64,000 nt of DNA from CAZEHS01 sp964424355 (GCA_964424355.1 CAYRIO010000009.1:1-64000); one strand, 5' to 3'; numbered from the stretch's first letter, positions 9,072-18,676 are shown. Translations and numbers: made by a program. The notes: a model not told the origin generated them from the letters alone.

Positions 9072-10816
9072 GCATAGGCAGGATTATGAAGGTTTCCGGC
9101 CCCTTGGTCGTTGCTGAGGGCTTGCAGGAGGCCAATATGTTCGATGTGGTCCGGGTGGGGTCCCACCGTCTCATCGGAGAAATCATCGAAATGCGGGGAG
9201 ACAGGGCCTCCATCCAGGTTTACGAGGAAACAGCCGGTCTGGGTCCCGGCGACCCGGTCGAGACAACCGGTGCGCCGCTTTCCGTTGAACTGGGCCCCGG
9301 ATTGATGGGAACCATCTATGATGGCATCCAGCGGCCCCTGGAAGCCATCCGGGCGGTGGCAGGGAGCAACATCCCCCGGGGCATTGATATCCCCCCCCTG
9401 GACCGCACACGCCGGTGGCGCTTCATCCCCCTGCTGAACCCCGGAACCGCCGTAAAATCCGGCGATATCCTGGGCCATGTGCAGGAAACCATCCCCGTGG
9501 ACCATCGGATCATGGTCCCCCACGGCATCGCTGGCATCATAGAAACCATTCATACCGGTGAGTTCACTGTCACGGAACCCATCTGCACCCTGCGGCTTGA
9601 AAACGGAGAAAGCCTGAATCTGACCATGCTGCAGAAATGGCCGGTCCGAAAAGGCCGTCCCTTCATACAGAAGCTTCCTCCAACGATCCCCATGATGACC
9701 GGGCAGCGGATCATCGATACCCTTTTCCCCATTGCCAAGGGCGGTACCGCCGCGGTACCGGGTCCCTTCGGAAGCGGCAAGACCGTGGTCCAGCATCAAC
9801 TGGCAAAATGGGCGGACGTGGATGTGGTGGTCTATATCGGCTGCGGTGAGCGGGGGAACGAGATGACGGACGTCCTCCGGGAATTTCCGGAATTGCTGGA
9901 TCCCCGAACCGGAGAGAGCCTGATGACCCGGACCGTCATGATCGCCAACACCTCCGATATGCCCGTGGCTGCCCGGGAGGCATCTGTGTATACCGGAATC
10001 ACCATTGCAGAATATTTCCGGGATATGGGGTATGACGTGGCCGTAATCGCCGACTCTACCTCCCGGTGGGCGGAGGCCCTGCGGGAAATGTCCGGCAGAC
10101 TTGAGGAAATGCCCGGGGATGAAGGCTTTCCGGCCTATCTGTCCTCCCGGCTCGCCCAGTTTTATGAACGGTCCGGCCGGGTAATCTGCTTCGGAAGCAC
10201 TGGCAGGGAAGGATCTCTGACAGCCATCGGGGCGGTTTCTCCCCCGGGCGGAGATATCTCCGAGCCGGTTTCACAGGCCACCCTGCGGATCGTAAAGGTC
10301 TTCTGGGGGTTGGACAGCGTCCTCGCCTACCGGCGCCACTTTCCGGCCATCAACTGGCTGATGAGCTACTCCCTCTATTGGGACAGGCTGACGCCGTGGT
10401 ATGACACACATATCCATCCGGATTTCAGACGACAACGGGATACGGTGATGGGCCTGCTCCAGGCGGAATCCGAACTGGATGAAATCGTCCGGTTGGTTGG
10501 GGTGGATGCGCTCTCCCCCATGGACCGCCTGACTCTGGAAGCTGCCCGGATGATCCGGGAGGATTTTCTGCAGCAGAACGCATTCTCTGAAACGGATGCC
10601 TATTCCTCCTTTGATAAGCAGTTCCAATTGATGAAACTCATTCTCACCTATCATTCTCTGGGAGAAGAGGCCCTGGCGCAGGGGGCCCCCATGGAACCGC
10701 TCTTTGCCATCCCCGCCCGGGAAAGAATCGGCCGCGCCAAGGATATCACCGACTATCAGGAAGCCTACGCAACCATCGCAGCGGAGATGGCCGCAGAAAT
10801 TTCCAATCTGACTTGA
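9068..10816 (+). CDS. ntpA: V-type ATP synthase catalytic subunit A
   Basis: The ATP-hydrolysing/synthesising subunit of the V1 head, 582 residues, the normal length. The N-terminal beta barrel is followed by the bulge domain special to the A subunit (about residues 110-190). Walker A GPFGSGKT covers residues 232-239. The glutamate-containing GCGERGNEMTDV and the Walker B region VAVIADSTSRWAEALRE follow. The reading frame is intact throughout. The start overlaps the stop of subunit F (ATGA). Confidence 0.97.
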   Translation: MSIGRIMKVSGPLVVAEGLQEANMFDVVRVGSHRLIGEIIEMRGDRASIQVYEETAGLGPGDPVETTGAPLSVELGPGLMGTIYDGIQRPLEAIRAVAGSNIPRGIDIPPLDRTRRWRFIPLLNPGTAVKSGDILGHVQETIPVDHRIMVPHGIAGIIETIHTGEFTVTEPICTLRLENGESLNLTMLQKWPVRKGRPFIQKLPPTIPMMTGQRIIDTLFPIAKGGTAAVPGPFGSGKTVVQHQLAKWADVDVVVYIGCGERGNEMTDVLREFPELLDPRTGESLMTRTVMIANTSDMPVAAREASVYTGITIAEYFRDMGYDVAVIADSTSRWAEALREMSGRLEEMPGDEGFPAYLSSRLAQFYERSGRVICFGSTGREGSLTAIGAVSPPGGDISEPVSQATLRIVKVFWGLDSVLAYRRHFPAINWLMSYSLYWDRLTPWYDTHIHPDFRRQRDTVMGLLQAESELDEIVRLVGVDALSPMDRLTLEAARMIREDFLQQNAFSETDAYSSFDKQFQLMKLILTYHSLGEEALAQGAPMEPLFAIPARERIGRAKDITDYQEAYATIAAEMAAEISNLT

Positions 10817-10834
10817 GGAAGGAGGCAAGCGCCT

Positions 10835-12211
10835 ATGATTCGGGAATACCGCACGATCCAGGAGGTGGCCGGCCCCCTGATGCTGGTCAGGCAGGTGGAA
10901 GGGGTCACGTATGGGGAACTGGGTGAAATAGAGCTGCAAAACGGCGAACTGCGCCGTTGCAAGGTATTGGAAGTGAATGGTTCCAATGCCCTGGTTCAGC
11001 TTTTTGAAAGCGCAGCAGGAATCAATCTGGCGCAGAGCAAGGTCCGCTTTTGGGGCAGAAGCCTGGAGTTCGGCGTTTCCAACGATATGCTGGGCCGTAT
11101 TTTCAGCGGTCTGGGCCGTCCCATCGACGGGGGCCCGGAGATCCTGCCAGACCAGAACCGGGATGTCAACGGCACTCCCATGAATCCCGCCGCCCGAGAT
11201 TATCCCTCCGAGTTCATTCAGACCGGTGTCTCGGTCATTGACGGCCTCAACACCCTGGTCCGGGGCCAAAAGCTCCCGATTTTTTCGGGTTCTGGCCTTC
11301 CCCATGCCCAGCTGGCCGCCCAGATTGCCCGTCAGGCCAAAGTGCTGGGCAGCGATGCCCGATTTGCCGTGGTATTCGCCGCCGTCGGAATCACCTTTGA
11401 GGAGGCTGATTTTTTCATCACCGATTTCAAGCGCACCGGCGCCATCGATCGGACGGTCCTGTTCATGAATCTGGCCAACGACCCGGCCATCGAGCGGATC
11501 GCCACACCACGGATGGCCCTGACCGCCGCAGAGTATCTGGCCTTTGATCAAGGCATGCATGTCCTGGTGATTCTCACTGACATCACCAATTACGCCGAGG
11601 CCCTGCGGGAGGTTTCTGCCGCCCGAAAAGAAGTGCCGGGCCGCCGGGGATATCCCGGTTATCTTTATACCGACCTGGCCACCCTGTACGAGCGAGCGGG
11701 CAGAAAGTTGGATACATCGGGTTCCATCACCCTGATTCCCATCCTGACCATGCCGGAGGATGATCTGACCCACCCCATCCCCGATTTGACCGGCTATATC
11801 ACCGAGGGACAGATCCTGCTCTCCCGGGATCTGCACCGGAAAGGGATCTCTCCCCCCATTGATGTGCTTCCCTCGCTCTCCCGGCTCAAGGATAAGGGAA
11901 TCGGCCCCGGCAAGACCCGGGAGGACCATGCCGGCACCATGAACCAGCTCTTTGCCGCCTACGCCCGGGGGAAGGATGCCAAAGAACTGATGATCATTCT
12001 GGGCGAAGCTGCCTTGACGCCGACCGACCTGCTCTACGCCGCTTTTGCCGAAGCCTTTGAAAAACAGTATATCTCCCAGGGCTACACCGTCAACCGCCCC
12101 ATCGAAGAAACCCTGGATCTGGGGTGGAAGTTGCTGAGCATCCTGCCGAAATCCGAACTCAAACGGATCAAACCGGAATTCGTCGAAAAATATTCCGTGA
12201 GCAGTGAATGA
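10835..12211 (+). CDS. ntpB: V-type ATP synthase subunit B
   Basis: The non-catalytic nucleotide-binding subunit, 458 residues, alternating with A in the V1 hexamer. It has the B-type pattern: no Walker A at the P-loop position (the loop reads FSGSGLPH), the arginine-finger region TIYERAG-like (ATLYERAGR), and PSLSRLKDKGIGPGKTREDH near residue 350, diagnostic for V/A-type B subunits. The start has GGAAGGAGG upstream. It is the eighth gene of the operon, followed 24 bases later by subunit D. Confidence 0.97.
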   Translation: MIREYRTIQEVAGPLMLVRQVEGVTYGELGEIELQNGELRRCKVLEVNGSNALVQLFESAAGINLAQSKVRFWGRSLEFGVSNDMLGRIFSGLGRPIDGGPEILPDQNRDVNGTPMNPAARDYPSEFIQTGVSVIDGLNTLVRGQKLPIFSGSGLPHAQLAAQIARQAKVLGSDARFAVVFAAVGITFEEADFFITDFKRTGAIDRTVLFMNLANDPAIERIATPRMALTAAEYLAFDQGMHVLVILTDITNYAEALREVSAARKEVPGRRGYPGYLYTDLATLYERAGRKLDTSGSITLIPILTMPEDDLTHPIPDLTGYITEGQILLSRDLHRKGISPPIDVLPSLSRLKDKGIGPGKTREDHAGTMNQLFAAYARGKDAKELMIILGEAALTPTDLLYAAFAEAFEKQYISQGYTVNRPIEETLDLGWKLLSILPKSELKRIKPEFVEKYSVSSE

Positions 12212-12235
12212 TTCTGAGTGAAAGGAGGCCATCCG

Positions 12236-12919
12236 ATGCCTTTGCTGCATGTGAATCCCACCCGCATGGAACTGACCCGGCTGAAAAAAAGACTGAAAAC
12301 CGCCCGCCGGGGCCATCGGCTCCTGAAGGACAAGCGGGACGAGCTGATGAAACAGTTTTTAGAACGGGTGCGGCAAAACCGGGATCTTCGGCTGAATGTA
12401 GAAGCTGCGCTCCTTAAGGCGCACAGGAGTTTTCGAATCGCCTCCGCTCTGATGAGTCCGGAGATCCTGACCCAATCCCTGATGCTTCCCAAACAGACAC
12501 TGGGCATTGAAACGACGACCCACAATATCATGTCTGTCATCGTGCCAGCGTATGCTTTGATGCCCCGTGATGATCCCGCTGACAACTATCCCTATGGGTT
12601 CCTGATGACCTCCGGGGATCTGGACGATGCCATCCTAAGCCTCTCCGAGCTTCTGCCGGAGCTTTTGAGGCTGACCGAACTGGAAAAAACCACACAGCTG
12701 ATGGCCCTGGAGATAGAAAAGACCCGCCGCCGGGTCAATGCCCTGGAGTATGTGGTGATTCCGCAGCTGACGGATACCATCCGCACCATCACCATGAAGC
12801 TGGATGAAAATGAGCGGGGCAACCTGACCCGCCTCATGAAGGTGAAGGACATGTTACTGGAACAGGCCCGAAGGGGTTCACAGGCTTCTGAGCCGACAAC
12901 CCAGACCCCTGACCTGTAA
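12236..12919 (+). CDS. ntpD: V-type ATP synthase subunit D (central shaft)
   Basis: The rotor shaft, 227 residues, predicted as a long antiparallel coiled coil. The N-terminus LLHVNPTRMELTRLKKRL and the C-terminal RVNALEYVVIPQL are strongly characteristic of D subunits. The ATG at 12236 follows AAAGGAGG. A GTG at 12218 is in frame but lies upstream of that ribosome site. It is the last gene of the operon, followed by an imperfect terminator hairpin. Confidence 0.94.
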   Translation: MPLLHVNPTRMELTRLKKRLKTARRGHRLLKDKRDELMKQFLERVRQNRDLRLNVEAALLKAHRSFRIASALMSPEILTQSLMLPKQTLGIETTTHNIMSVIVPAYALMPRDDPADNYPYGFLMTSGDLDDAILSLSELLPELLRLTELEKTTQLMALEIEKTRRRVNALEYVVIPQLTDTIRTITMKLDENERGNLTRLMKVKDMLLEQARRGSQASEPTTQTPDL

Positions 12920-12940
12920 GAAAATCACCCCATACCTCCT

Positions 12941-12987
12941 GCGGTTTCTCTGCTTCAATTCAATGAAGTGCAGAAACCGTTTTGAAT
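12941..12987 (+). terminator. Probable terminator of the V-ATPase operon
   Basis: An imperfect hairpin, GCGGTTTCT..TTCA with TGAAG..AGAAACCG, is followed by TTTTGAATTTT. The stem has mismatches, so strength is uncertain. Its position just past the last gene is right. Confidence 0.6.
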
Positions 12988-13176
12988 TTTCCGGGTCTTT
13001 CTTTTGGTTTACATATAATAATTTCGCTCTTACACAATCCCTTTAGCTATTTAGCAGCATGCAACTAATAATTTCATATGGGATATTGTTCCATGTGCCT
13101 ATTTGTTATTTTGTGCGTGTACAAATCATCTTTCGATAGTATAATTATGAGGAATCCCAACGAAAGGTGGTACCCC

Positions 13177-13632
13177 ATGACGAATCAGGCACTGGCCCAA
13201 CATCTGAGAAAACACTTCAGCCTGGAATTTTTCGAACCCTGTATCGCCCTCATCAACCTGCATGTAAATACCCCCGGAATGATGCACGCCTTCGTTCCAG
13301 GCCTTGAAAGAGTTCTCTTGGAACGGCTACCCGAAAAATCCGAATACCATCTGATCTTCAATCCCATCCCCAAACGGGATGAATCCTTTTCCCCGGATGA
13401 TCTCGAATCCATCCATCTGCACATGAAATCCCTTGCGGCGAAATTTACCTGCCGCTCTGCATATTTTATCATGAACGAAAGCCTTCATTTCCACATCAAC
13501 CGCGCTGCGGCGGAGCCTTACTGTACCCATGGTGTTCACCGCACTGCCTCCCTCGGTGAAGCAATCAACCGGATTGAAGACGATCACGGCATCGAGATCA
13601 TCTTTGACAGCCTCCCCGTCTCCTGCTGTTGA
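13177..13632 (+). CDS. Hypothetical protein, 151 residues
   Basis: I do not recognise the family. The ATG at 13177 has GAAAGGTGG upstream, and a TATAAT-like -10 box sits 30 bases before it. The product is soluble, with no signal peptide or membrane helix. It is rich in His, Phe and Glu in the middle (ESIHLHMKSLAAKF, NESLHFHINR) and ends in SCC. It stands alone between two terminators. A strong ribosome site and coding-like composition support it as a real gene; the function is open. Confidence 0.6.
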   Translation: MTNQALAQHLRKHFSLEFFEPCIALINLHVNTPGMMHAFVPGLERVLLERLPEKSEYHLIFNPIPKRDESFSPDDLESIHLHMKSLAAKFTCRSAYFIMNESLHFHINRAAAEPYCTHGVHRTASLGEAINRIEDDHGIEIIFDSLPVSCC

Positions 13633-13681
13633 GACCCCCTTTAAAGCCCGCATGGACTCCTAACTGAATCGACTTATGACC

Positions 13682-13724
13682 AGGCCCCCTGATGGACTTA
13701 ACCAGTCTAAGGGGGTCCTTTATT
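13682..13724 (+). terminator. Terminator after the 151-residue orphan gene
   Basis: The arms GGCCCCCTGATGGACT and AGTCTAAGGGGGTCC form a hairpin with a small bulge, followed by TTTATT. Confidence 0.75.
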
Positions 13725-13828
13725 ACAGGGGTTTTACGATTCCATTATAAAACCGTTAATAACGGCTGCCCCCATTTTTGATGAGGTAGAATTGAATATA
13801 AGAATATTTTCCAGACAAGGAGCCCCCT

Positions 13829-16747
13829 ATGAAGATACGCCTGAAACCGATTCTTTCCATGCTGCTGATCACCGCACTCCTATCCACGCTGATTGTCCAC
13901 GGGGATACCACACCAGCGGCAACCAATGAAATGCGGGGCATGTGGGTCGCCTCGGTGCTGAACATCGACTACCCCTCAAAGCCCACCACCAATTCAGAGA
14001 CCTTGAAAGCAGAGGCGCTGAACGCTCTGGACAAGGCACAATCCCTGGGGTTGAATGCCGTTTTCCTGCAGGTTCGGCCCGCAGCGGACGCGCTGTATCA
14101 AACCCAATACTTCCCATGGTCCAAGTATCTGACAGGATCCCAGGGTGTTGCGCCGAGCGCAGGCTTCGACCCCTTGTCATTTTGGGTAGCGGAAGCGCAT
14201 AAGCGGGGCATCGAGCTCCATGCGTGGATCAATCCCTACCGGATCACTAAGAAGACGGCCGCAGAACCTGCTCAGACACTGAATCAGCTGGCCGCAACCC
14301 ACCCCGCCCGACTGCATCCGGAATGGACGGTCAAATATACGGACGGCAACTATTACTTCAACCCCGGGCTCCCTGAGGTGCGTCAGCTGGTGGTCGACAG
14401 CTCCCTGGAACTGGTCACCCGATACGGGGTTGACGGCATCCACTTCGATGATTATTTCTACCCCGGCAAGGATTTCAATGATGCTGCGGCCTTCAAGAAA
14501 TACGGTGCCGGGTTCACCTCTCTGGATGACTGGCGCCGGGACAACGTGAACATCCTGGTTCGGGATCTTTCCCAAAAGATCCATGGCGCATCCCCCACCG
14601 CCCGTTTCGGCGTCAGCCCCTTCGGCATCTGGGCCAACAGCCAAACCAATCCCCAGGGAAGTGATACCCGGGGACTCCAATCCTACTATGATCACTACGC
14701 CGATTCCCTGGCTTGGATCAAGGCCGGCACCGTTGACTATATCGCGCCTCAGCTCTACTGGAACATCGGCTACACCGTGGCCGACTACAGCAAATTGGTC
14801 GCCTGGTGGACGAAAGCAGTCGCCGGTACCGGTGTAGAACTGTACATCGGTCAGGGGGCCTACCGCTCCGGCAACTCAGACGCCGCCAGTCCCTGGTATG
14901 GCACTGCTGAAATGGAACGCCAGCTTAACCTGAATAGACAGTTTCCCGAAATCAAAGGCAGCATCTTCTACAACTATAAGGCCCTGAACGGGAATACCGC
15001 TCTCAGCGCTATGATCCAGCAGCGATACGCCCAAGGCAGCACAGGGGTTTTCCCAATACCGGTCGCTACCGCTCCCACCGTTCCCCTGACCGTTGGCCGC
15101 CCTTCCGAAAACACCAAAACCACCCTGACACAGTATTACCTGAATGGCGCTTCCGATCCGGGAATGCCGCTGCTGCTAAATGGCACCGCCATCGCAAACC
15201 GATCGAAGCAAGGTTACTTTGGAATCCTGGTGCCGCTGAATCCCGGTGCCAACAGCTTCACCCTGACCCAAGGCGCCTCCACGGTGACCCGGATTATCAC
15301 CCGGACCACGGGCGCCGCCGCTGCTGCTATGAAAACCCTTGAGATACCAGCCGCCTCAGCTGCCCCGCAATCCCAGGAATACCGCGCTCCCGGGGATAAG
15401 ATCACGCTTTCATGCCAGGCGCCCATCGGTTCCACCGTTACCGTCGCCTTGGGCGGAAAGAGCTACGCCATGGCCCCCGGCACCACCAAAGCCCCCGGAG
15501 CCGGTCTCTATCCCACGACCTTCACCTGCAGCTACACCCTCCCTGCCTATACCGGTTCTCCCCGTGTCGTTGATCTGGGAGCCCCAGTTTACACCCTGAA
15601 ATACAAGGGAACGGTAAAAACCCGTAAGGCACCGGCTACCGTTGGCGTCATCATGGCGGGAGCGCCCTTCCAGGCCATCGCCATCAAGGACGTCGTCAAC
15701 ACCTACGAAACCCCCACCACGGCCAACGGTGCTTCCAACGAGCTGTACAGCGGCATGGTGGACTATGTGACCGCCATTACCGACGACTATGTCCGGCTGT
15801 CATCTTCCAAATGGGTCAGCCGCAGCGCTGTCCGCACCTATACCGCCGCCCCCTTGAACCCGGTCATCACCAATACGGCGTACCTCACCGGCGATAAATG
15901 GGATACGCTGCTGATGGACCTGTCCTCTCCGGTAGCTTCAACCGCCGTGATTACGGACAAGACTCTTAAACTCACGGTTTCTCTGGCCAAGGCAGGCCCG
16001 CTGCCGGTTCTCCCACAAGAGAGCCTGTTCTCTACCGTTGTCCAGCAATCCGGAAGCAATGGCCTGGAATACCTGCTGACATTGAAGGGAAACCAGCGGA
16101 TTGAGGGATACACCCTCAGTAAAACCGCCACCGGCATCATGCTGAATATCAAAAGACCGGTCAAAATACAGGCCAGCACCCTCCCTCTCAACGGCGTGAC
16201 CATCATGCTGGATCCCGGCCACGGCGGCAGTGACAGCGGGGCTGTCGGTCCCCTGGGTGCGGCGTATCCTGAAAAAACCGTCAATCTCAATAACGCTCTG
16301 GCACTGCAAACCGAACTGACCCACCAGGGCGCCACGGTGCTGATGACCCGAACGACCGATGTTGAGGTGTCTTTGGACCAACGGCTGAACCTTTCCCGCA
16401 GTGCCAAACCCGATCTCTTCATCTCCCTTCATGCCAACAGCATGGACCATAATGTTGACAGCTCAAAGATTTCCGGTTTCTCCTCCTATTATCGTGAAAG
16501 CTTTGCCCAGAAATTGACTCAGAAGATTCAGGACACCGTTGTGCAGACCCTGCAGCGCAACAGCAAGGGGGCTCAAGCCAAGAATTTCTATGTCACCCGG
16601 GGTACCTGGACCCCCTCCATCCTGTTGGAAACCGGATTCATGCCCAACCCCGACGAATTCGAACTGCTGACCAGCGCCAGTGAACAGGCGCGGATGGCCC
16701 GCAGCATCTCCGATGCGGTGATTGCCTACTTCTCCAGTGGAAATTGA
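13829..16747 (+). CDS. Secreted GHL10 (DUF187)-amidase_3 fusion, cell-wall hydrolase
   Basis: A 972-residue exported protein. Residues 1-28 form a signal peptide. Residues about 33-400 are a glycosyl-hydrolase-like 10 domain (EMRGMWVASVLNIDYPS, HAWINPYRI, GIHFDDYFYPG), the family of E. coli DigH, which cleaves denuded peptidoglycan glycans. Two beta-rich regions follow, the second probably SH3-like. Residues about 790-972 are N-acetylmuramoyl-L-alanine amidase_3, with zinc ligand His798 in LDPGHGG, later FISLHAN, and the catalytic Glu in LLETGFMPN. One polypeptide thus seems able to process glycan strands and remove stem peptides. It is expressed alone from an AAGGAG ribosome site, with terminators on both sides. 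Confidence 0.88.
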   Translation: MKIRLKPILSMLLITALLSTLIVHGDTTPAATNEMRGMWVASVLNIDYPSKPTTNSETLKAEALNALDKAQSLGLNAVFLQVRPAADALYQTQYFPWSKYLTGSQGVAPSAGFDPLSFWVAEAHKRGIELHAWINPYRITKKTAAEPAQTLNQLAATHPARLHPEWTVKYTDGNYYFNPGLPEVRQLVVDSSLELVTRYGVDGIHFDDYFYPGKDFNDAAAFKKYGAGFTSLDDWRRDNVNILVRDLSQKIHGASPTARFGVSPFGIWANSQTNPQGSDTRGLQSYYDHYADSLAWIKAGTVDYIAPQLYWNIGYTVADYSKLVAWWTKAVAGTGVELYIGQGAYRSGNSDAASPWYGTAEMERQLNLNRQFPEIKGSIFYNYKALNGNTALSAMIQQRYAQGSTGVFPIPVATAPTVPLTVGRPSENTKTTLTQYYLNGASDPGMPLLLNGTAIANRSKQGYFGILVPLNPGANSFTLTQGASTVTRIITRTTGAAAAAMKTLEIPAASAAPQSQEYRAPGDKITLSCQAPIGSTVTVALGGKSYAMAPGTTKAPGAGLYPTTFTCSYTLPAYTGSPRVVDLGAPVYTLKYKGTVKTRKAPATVGVIMAGAPFQAIAIKDVVNTYETPTTANGASNELYSGMVDYVTAITDDYVRLSSSKWVSRSAVRTYTAAPLNPVITNTAYLTGDKWDTLLMDLSSPVASTAVITDKTLKLTVSLAKAGPLPVLPQESLFSTVVQQSGSNGLEYLLTLKGNQRIEGYTLSKTATGIMLNIKRPVKIQASTLPLNGVTIMLDPGHGGSDSGAVGPLGAAYPEKTVNLNNALALQTELTHQGATVLMTRTTDVEVSLDQRLNLSRSAKPDLFISLHANSMDHNVDSSKISGFSSYYRESFAQKLTQKIQDTVVQTLQRNSKGAQAKNFYVTRGTWTPSILLETGFMPNPDEFELLTSASEQARMARSISDAVIAYFSSGN

Positions 16748-16763
16748 ACAGCCTGATAAACAG

Positions 16764-16808
16764 AAAAAGCTCCGGCAAGGTTTAATATACCCTGCCGGAG
16801 CTTTTTAT
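16764..16808. terminator. Bidirectional terminator between convergent genes
   Basis: The stem AAAAAGCTCCGGCA..TGCCGGAGCTTTTT has A and T runs on either side. It serves the wall hydrolase gene and the convergent permease gene. Confidence 0.85.
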
Positions 16809-16830
16809 CGTGCGTTATCGAATCCTTTGA

Positions 16831-18198
16831 TTAATGAAGCCAAATGAACTTTGCCAGGAACATCAGCCCGATGATCCAGGTAGCCACCGGAATATCCTTG
16901 AACTTGCCGGAAATCGCTTTGATTGCGACATAGGACAGGACGCCGAAGATGATCCCTTCTGCAATGGAGTAAGTCAGGGGCATCATGATGATGGTGACGA
17001 ACGCCGGGATTCCCTCTGTAAGGTCATCCATATTGATCTTGTGAATAGGCTCCAGCATCAGGAAACCAACAATGATCAGCGCAGGAGCAGTGGCGGCGCC
17101 TGGAACCAGCAGAATGATGGGTGCCAGGAACAGGGAAACAAAGAACAGACCAGCCACCGTAACCGCCGTCAGACCCGTTCTGCCCCCTTCAGAAACCCCG
17201 GAAGCACTTTCAACATAAGCTGCAACAACGGATGTTCCAAGAAGAGCACCGGCAGTGGTTCCAACAGCATCAGCCATCAGGGCCTTATTCACGCCGGGAA
17301 GCTTGCCTTCGCTGTTGATCAGCTTGGCTTTGTGGGCAACCCCGATCAGGGTGCCGACAGTATCAAACAAGTTGGCAAGAAGCAGGGTTGTCAGAACAAT
17401 GAAGAAATCGAAGGGGTGCGCCATAACCTGACTGAAGTCCAGCTGCAGTGCAACCTTTGCCAGAGAAGGGATGTGGAACAACTGGCTCGCATCGAAGTTA
17501 TTGAGGTTTGTTACGCCCAGGGGAATACCGATGACAGTGGCAGCGGCGATTCCCAACAACAGAGCGCCTTTGATGTTCTTCGCCATCAGGACGGCTGTGA
17601 TCACCACGCCCAGGAGAGCAACCAGCATGAAGGGGCCCTGCTCTGGGTTTTGGAAGCTTCCCAGCGCGACCAGGGTTGCATCGTTATTGACGATGACCTT
17701 GGCATTCTGCAAGCCGATAAAAGCGATGAACAGACCAATACCAGCGGAAATGGCATACTTCACATTCAAGGGGATACAGTTGACGATGGCTTCCCGGATA
17801 TTTCCCAGGGTCAAAGCCATGAAGATGACCCCTTCAACGAAAACCGCTGCCAGAGCGAACTGCCAGGAGTAACCCATACCGATACAGACGCCATAAGCAA
17901 AGTATGCATTGATTCCCATACCGGACGCCAAAGCGATGGGCATGTTAGCGAAGAACCCCATATAAAGAGTAGCAATGATTGCAGAAAGAGCTGTTGCAGT
18001 GAAAACGCCGCCAAAATCCATACCGGTTGCACTGAGAATGATTGGGTTTACTACCAGGATGTAAGCCATGGTCATGAAGGTGGTGACCCCTGCCATCATT
18101 TCCGTGTGGACAGTCGTGCCTCTTTCAGTCAGCTTGAATTGCTTTTCTAAAAATCCTTTTGGTTCATTGTCCTTCTTGAACTTCACTGTGTTTTCCAT
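16831..18198 (-). CDS. AzgA-family purine (guanine/hypoxanthine/adenine) permease
   Basis: A 455-residue membrane protein with about 12-14 helices. Landmarks are the family N-terminus (FKLTERGTTVHTEMMAGVTTF), MTMAYILVVNP, ASGMGINAYFAYGV and FDTVGTLIGVAHKA. The family imports purine bases with H+ in the NCS2/AzgA fold. The start has GGGGG upstream. The gene sits alone between a terminator and a long leader with several hairpins, suggesting RNA-level control. It may feed purine salvage or the N-heterocycle catabolism encoded 25-40 kb away. Exact base specificity cannot be read from the sequence. Confidence 0.9.
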   Translation of the reverse strand: MENTVKFKKDNEPKGFLEKQFKLTERGTTVHTEMMAGVTTFMTMAYILVVNPIILSATGMDFGGVFTATALSAIIATLYMGFFANMPIALASGMGINAYFAYGVCIGMGYSWQFALAAVFVEGVIFMALTLGNIREAIVNCIPLNVKYAISAGIGLFIAFIGLQNAKVIVNNDATLVALGSFQNPEQGPFMLVALLGVVITAVLMAKNIKGALLLGIAAATVIGIPLGVTNLNNFDASQLFHIPSLAKVALQLDFSQVMAHPFDFFIVLTTLLLANLFDTVGTLIGVAHKAKLINSEGKLPGVNKALMADAVGTTAGALLGTSVVAAYVESASGVSEGGRTGLTAVTVAGLFFVSLFLAPIILLVPGAATAPALIIVGFLMLEPIHKINMDDLTEGIPAFVTIIMMPLTYSIAEGIIFGVLSYVAIKAISGKFKDIPVATWIIGLMFLAKFIWLH

Positions 18199-18450
18199 AG
18201 GACCCCCTGATTATGATTTTTTTCATCCTGCTTCCATCGCTGCAGATCGATGGACCTTTGCAATTCACCCTGCAAACGTTTTCAGAACATGCGCCAAATC
18301 ATCGAATACTCTGAAAACATTTTAAGATACTCTCATCATAGTCGTTATTGCCTGCCTGCGCCTTGTTATATTTCTATATAATCACATGCTCTCCCCTATG
18401 AATACATAGGGGTAGCCTCTGTGAAACCTTCATATAAACATTGAAATTTC
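18199..18450 (-). promoter_or_regulatory. Structured 5' leader of the purine permease gene
   Basis: A minus-strand TATAAT at 18455-18460 would start a leader of about 250 bases. Three hairpins are visible: 18382-18424 (TCACA..GCT..CCCCTATG closing on CATAGGGG..AGC..TGTGA, with asymmetric internal loops), 18270-18312 (GTTTTCAGA..TCTGAAAAC around a 23-base loop) and 18236-18254 (CCATCG..CGATGG). The conserved core of the classical purine riboswitch is not present. A ligand- or protein-responsive element is inferred from length and structure only. Confidence 0.45.
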
Positions 18451-18628
18451 AACAATTATACGAAAAAGTGTTTTTACAAGTACACAAACTGGTGAAAGTA
18501 TCTGATTCGCAAAGCCGCGCTAAGAATCCCTTCGGAATGTTCCCATCACGCCTTCCGCGACAATGACAGAGAAAACGCATGCAACCATTTGAAACAGGCA
18601 CTTTTTGAAGTGTAGCACAGATTTTCGA

Positions 18629-18676
18629 AAAAAACAAACCATGTGCTTTTATACGGGAGCACATGGTTTATATTTC
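18629..18676 (-). terminator. Terminator of the cobalt-transport operon
   Basis: The perfect 12-base arms AAACCATGTGCT and AGCACATGGTTT are followed on the minus strand by a long T-rich tract (T-run at about 18628-18635). It lies about 75 bases past the cyclase-family gene that ends the cbi operon. Confidence 0.8.

Noticed and set aside
10271..12316. 681-codon minus-strand open frame across the ATPase A and B genes
   Set aside because: The opposite strand encodes highly conserved A and B subunits; the antisense product is low in complexity and matches no family.
16834..18150. 438-codon plus-strand frame over the purine permease
   Set aside because: Antisense to a clear membrane transporter. 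The product is Asn/Gln/His-rich, as expected from reversed hydrophobic codons.
18199..18460. Classical purine (guanine/adenine) riboswitch
   Set aside because: The conserved three-way junction sequences are not found; only general hairpins are present.
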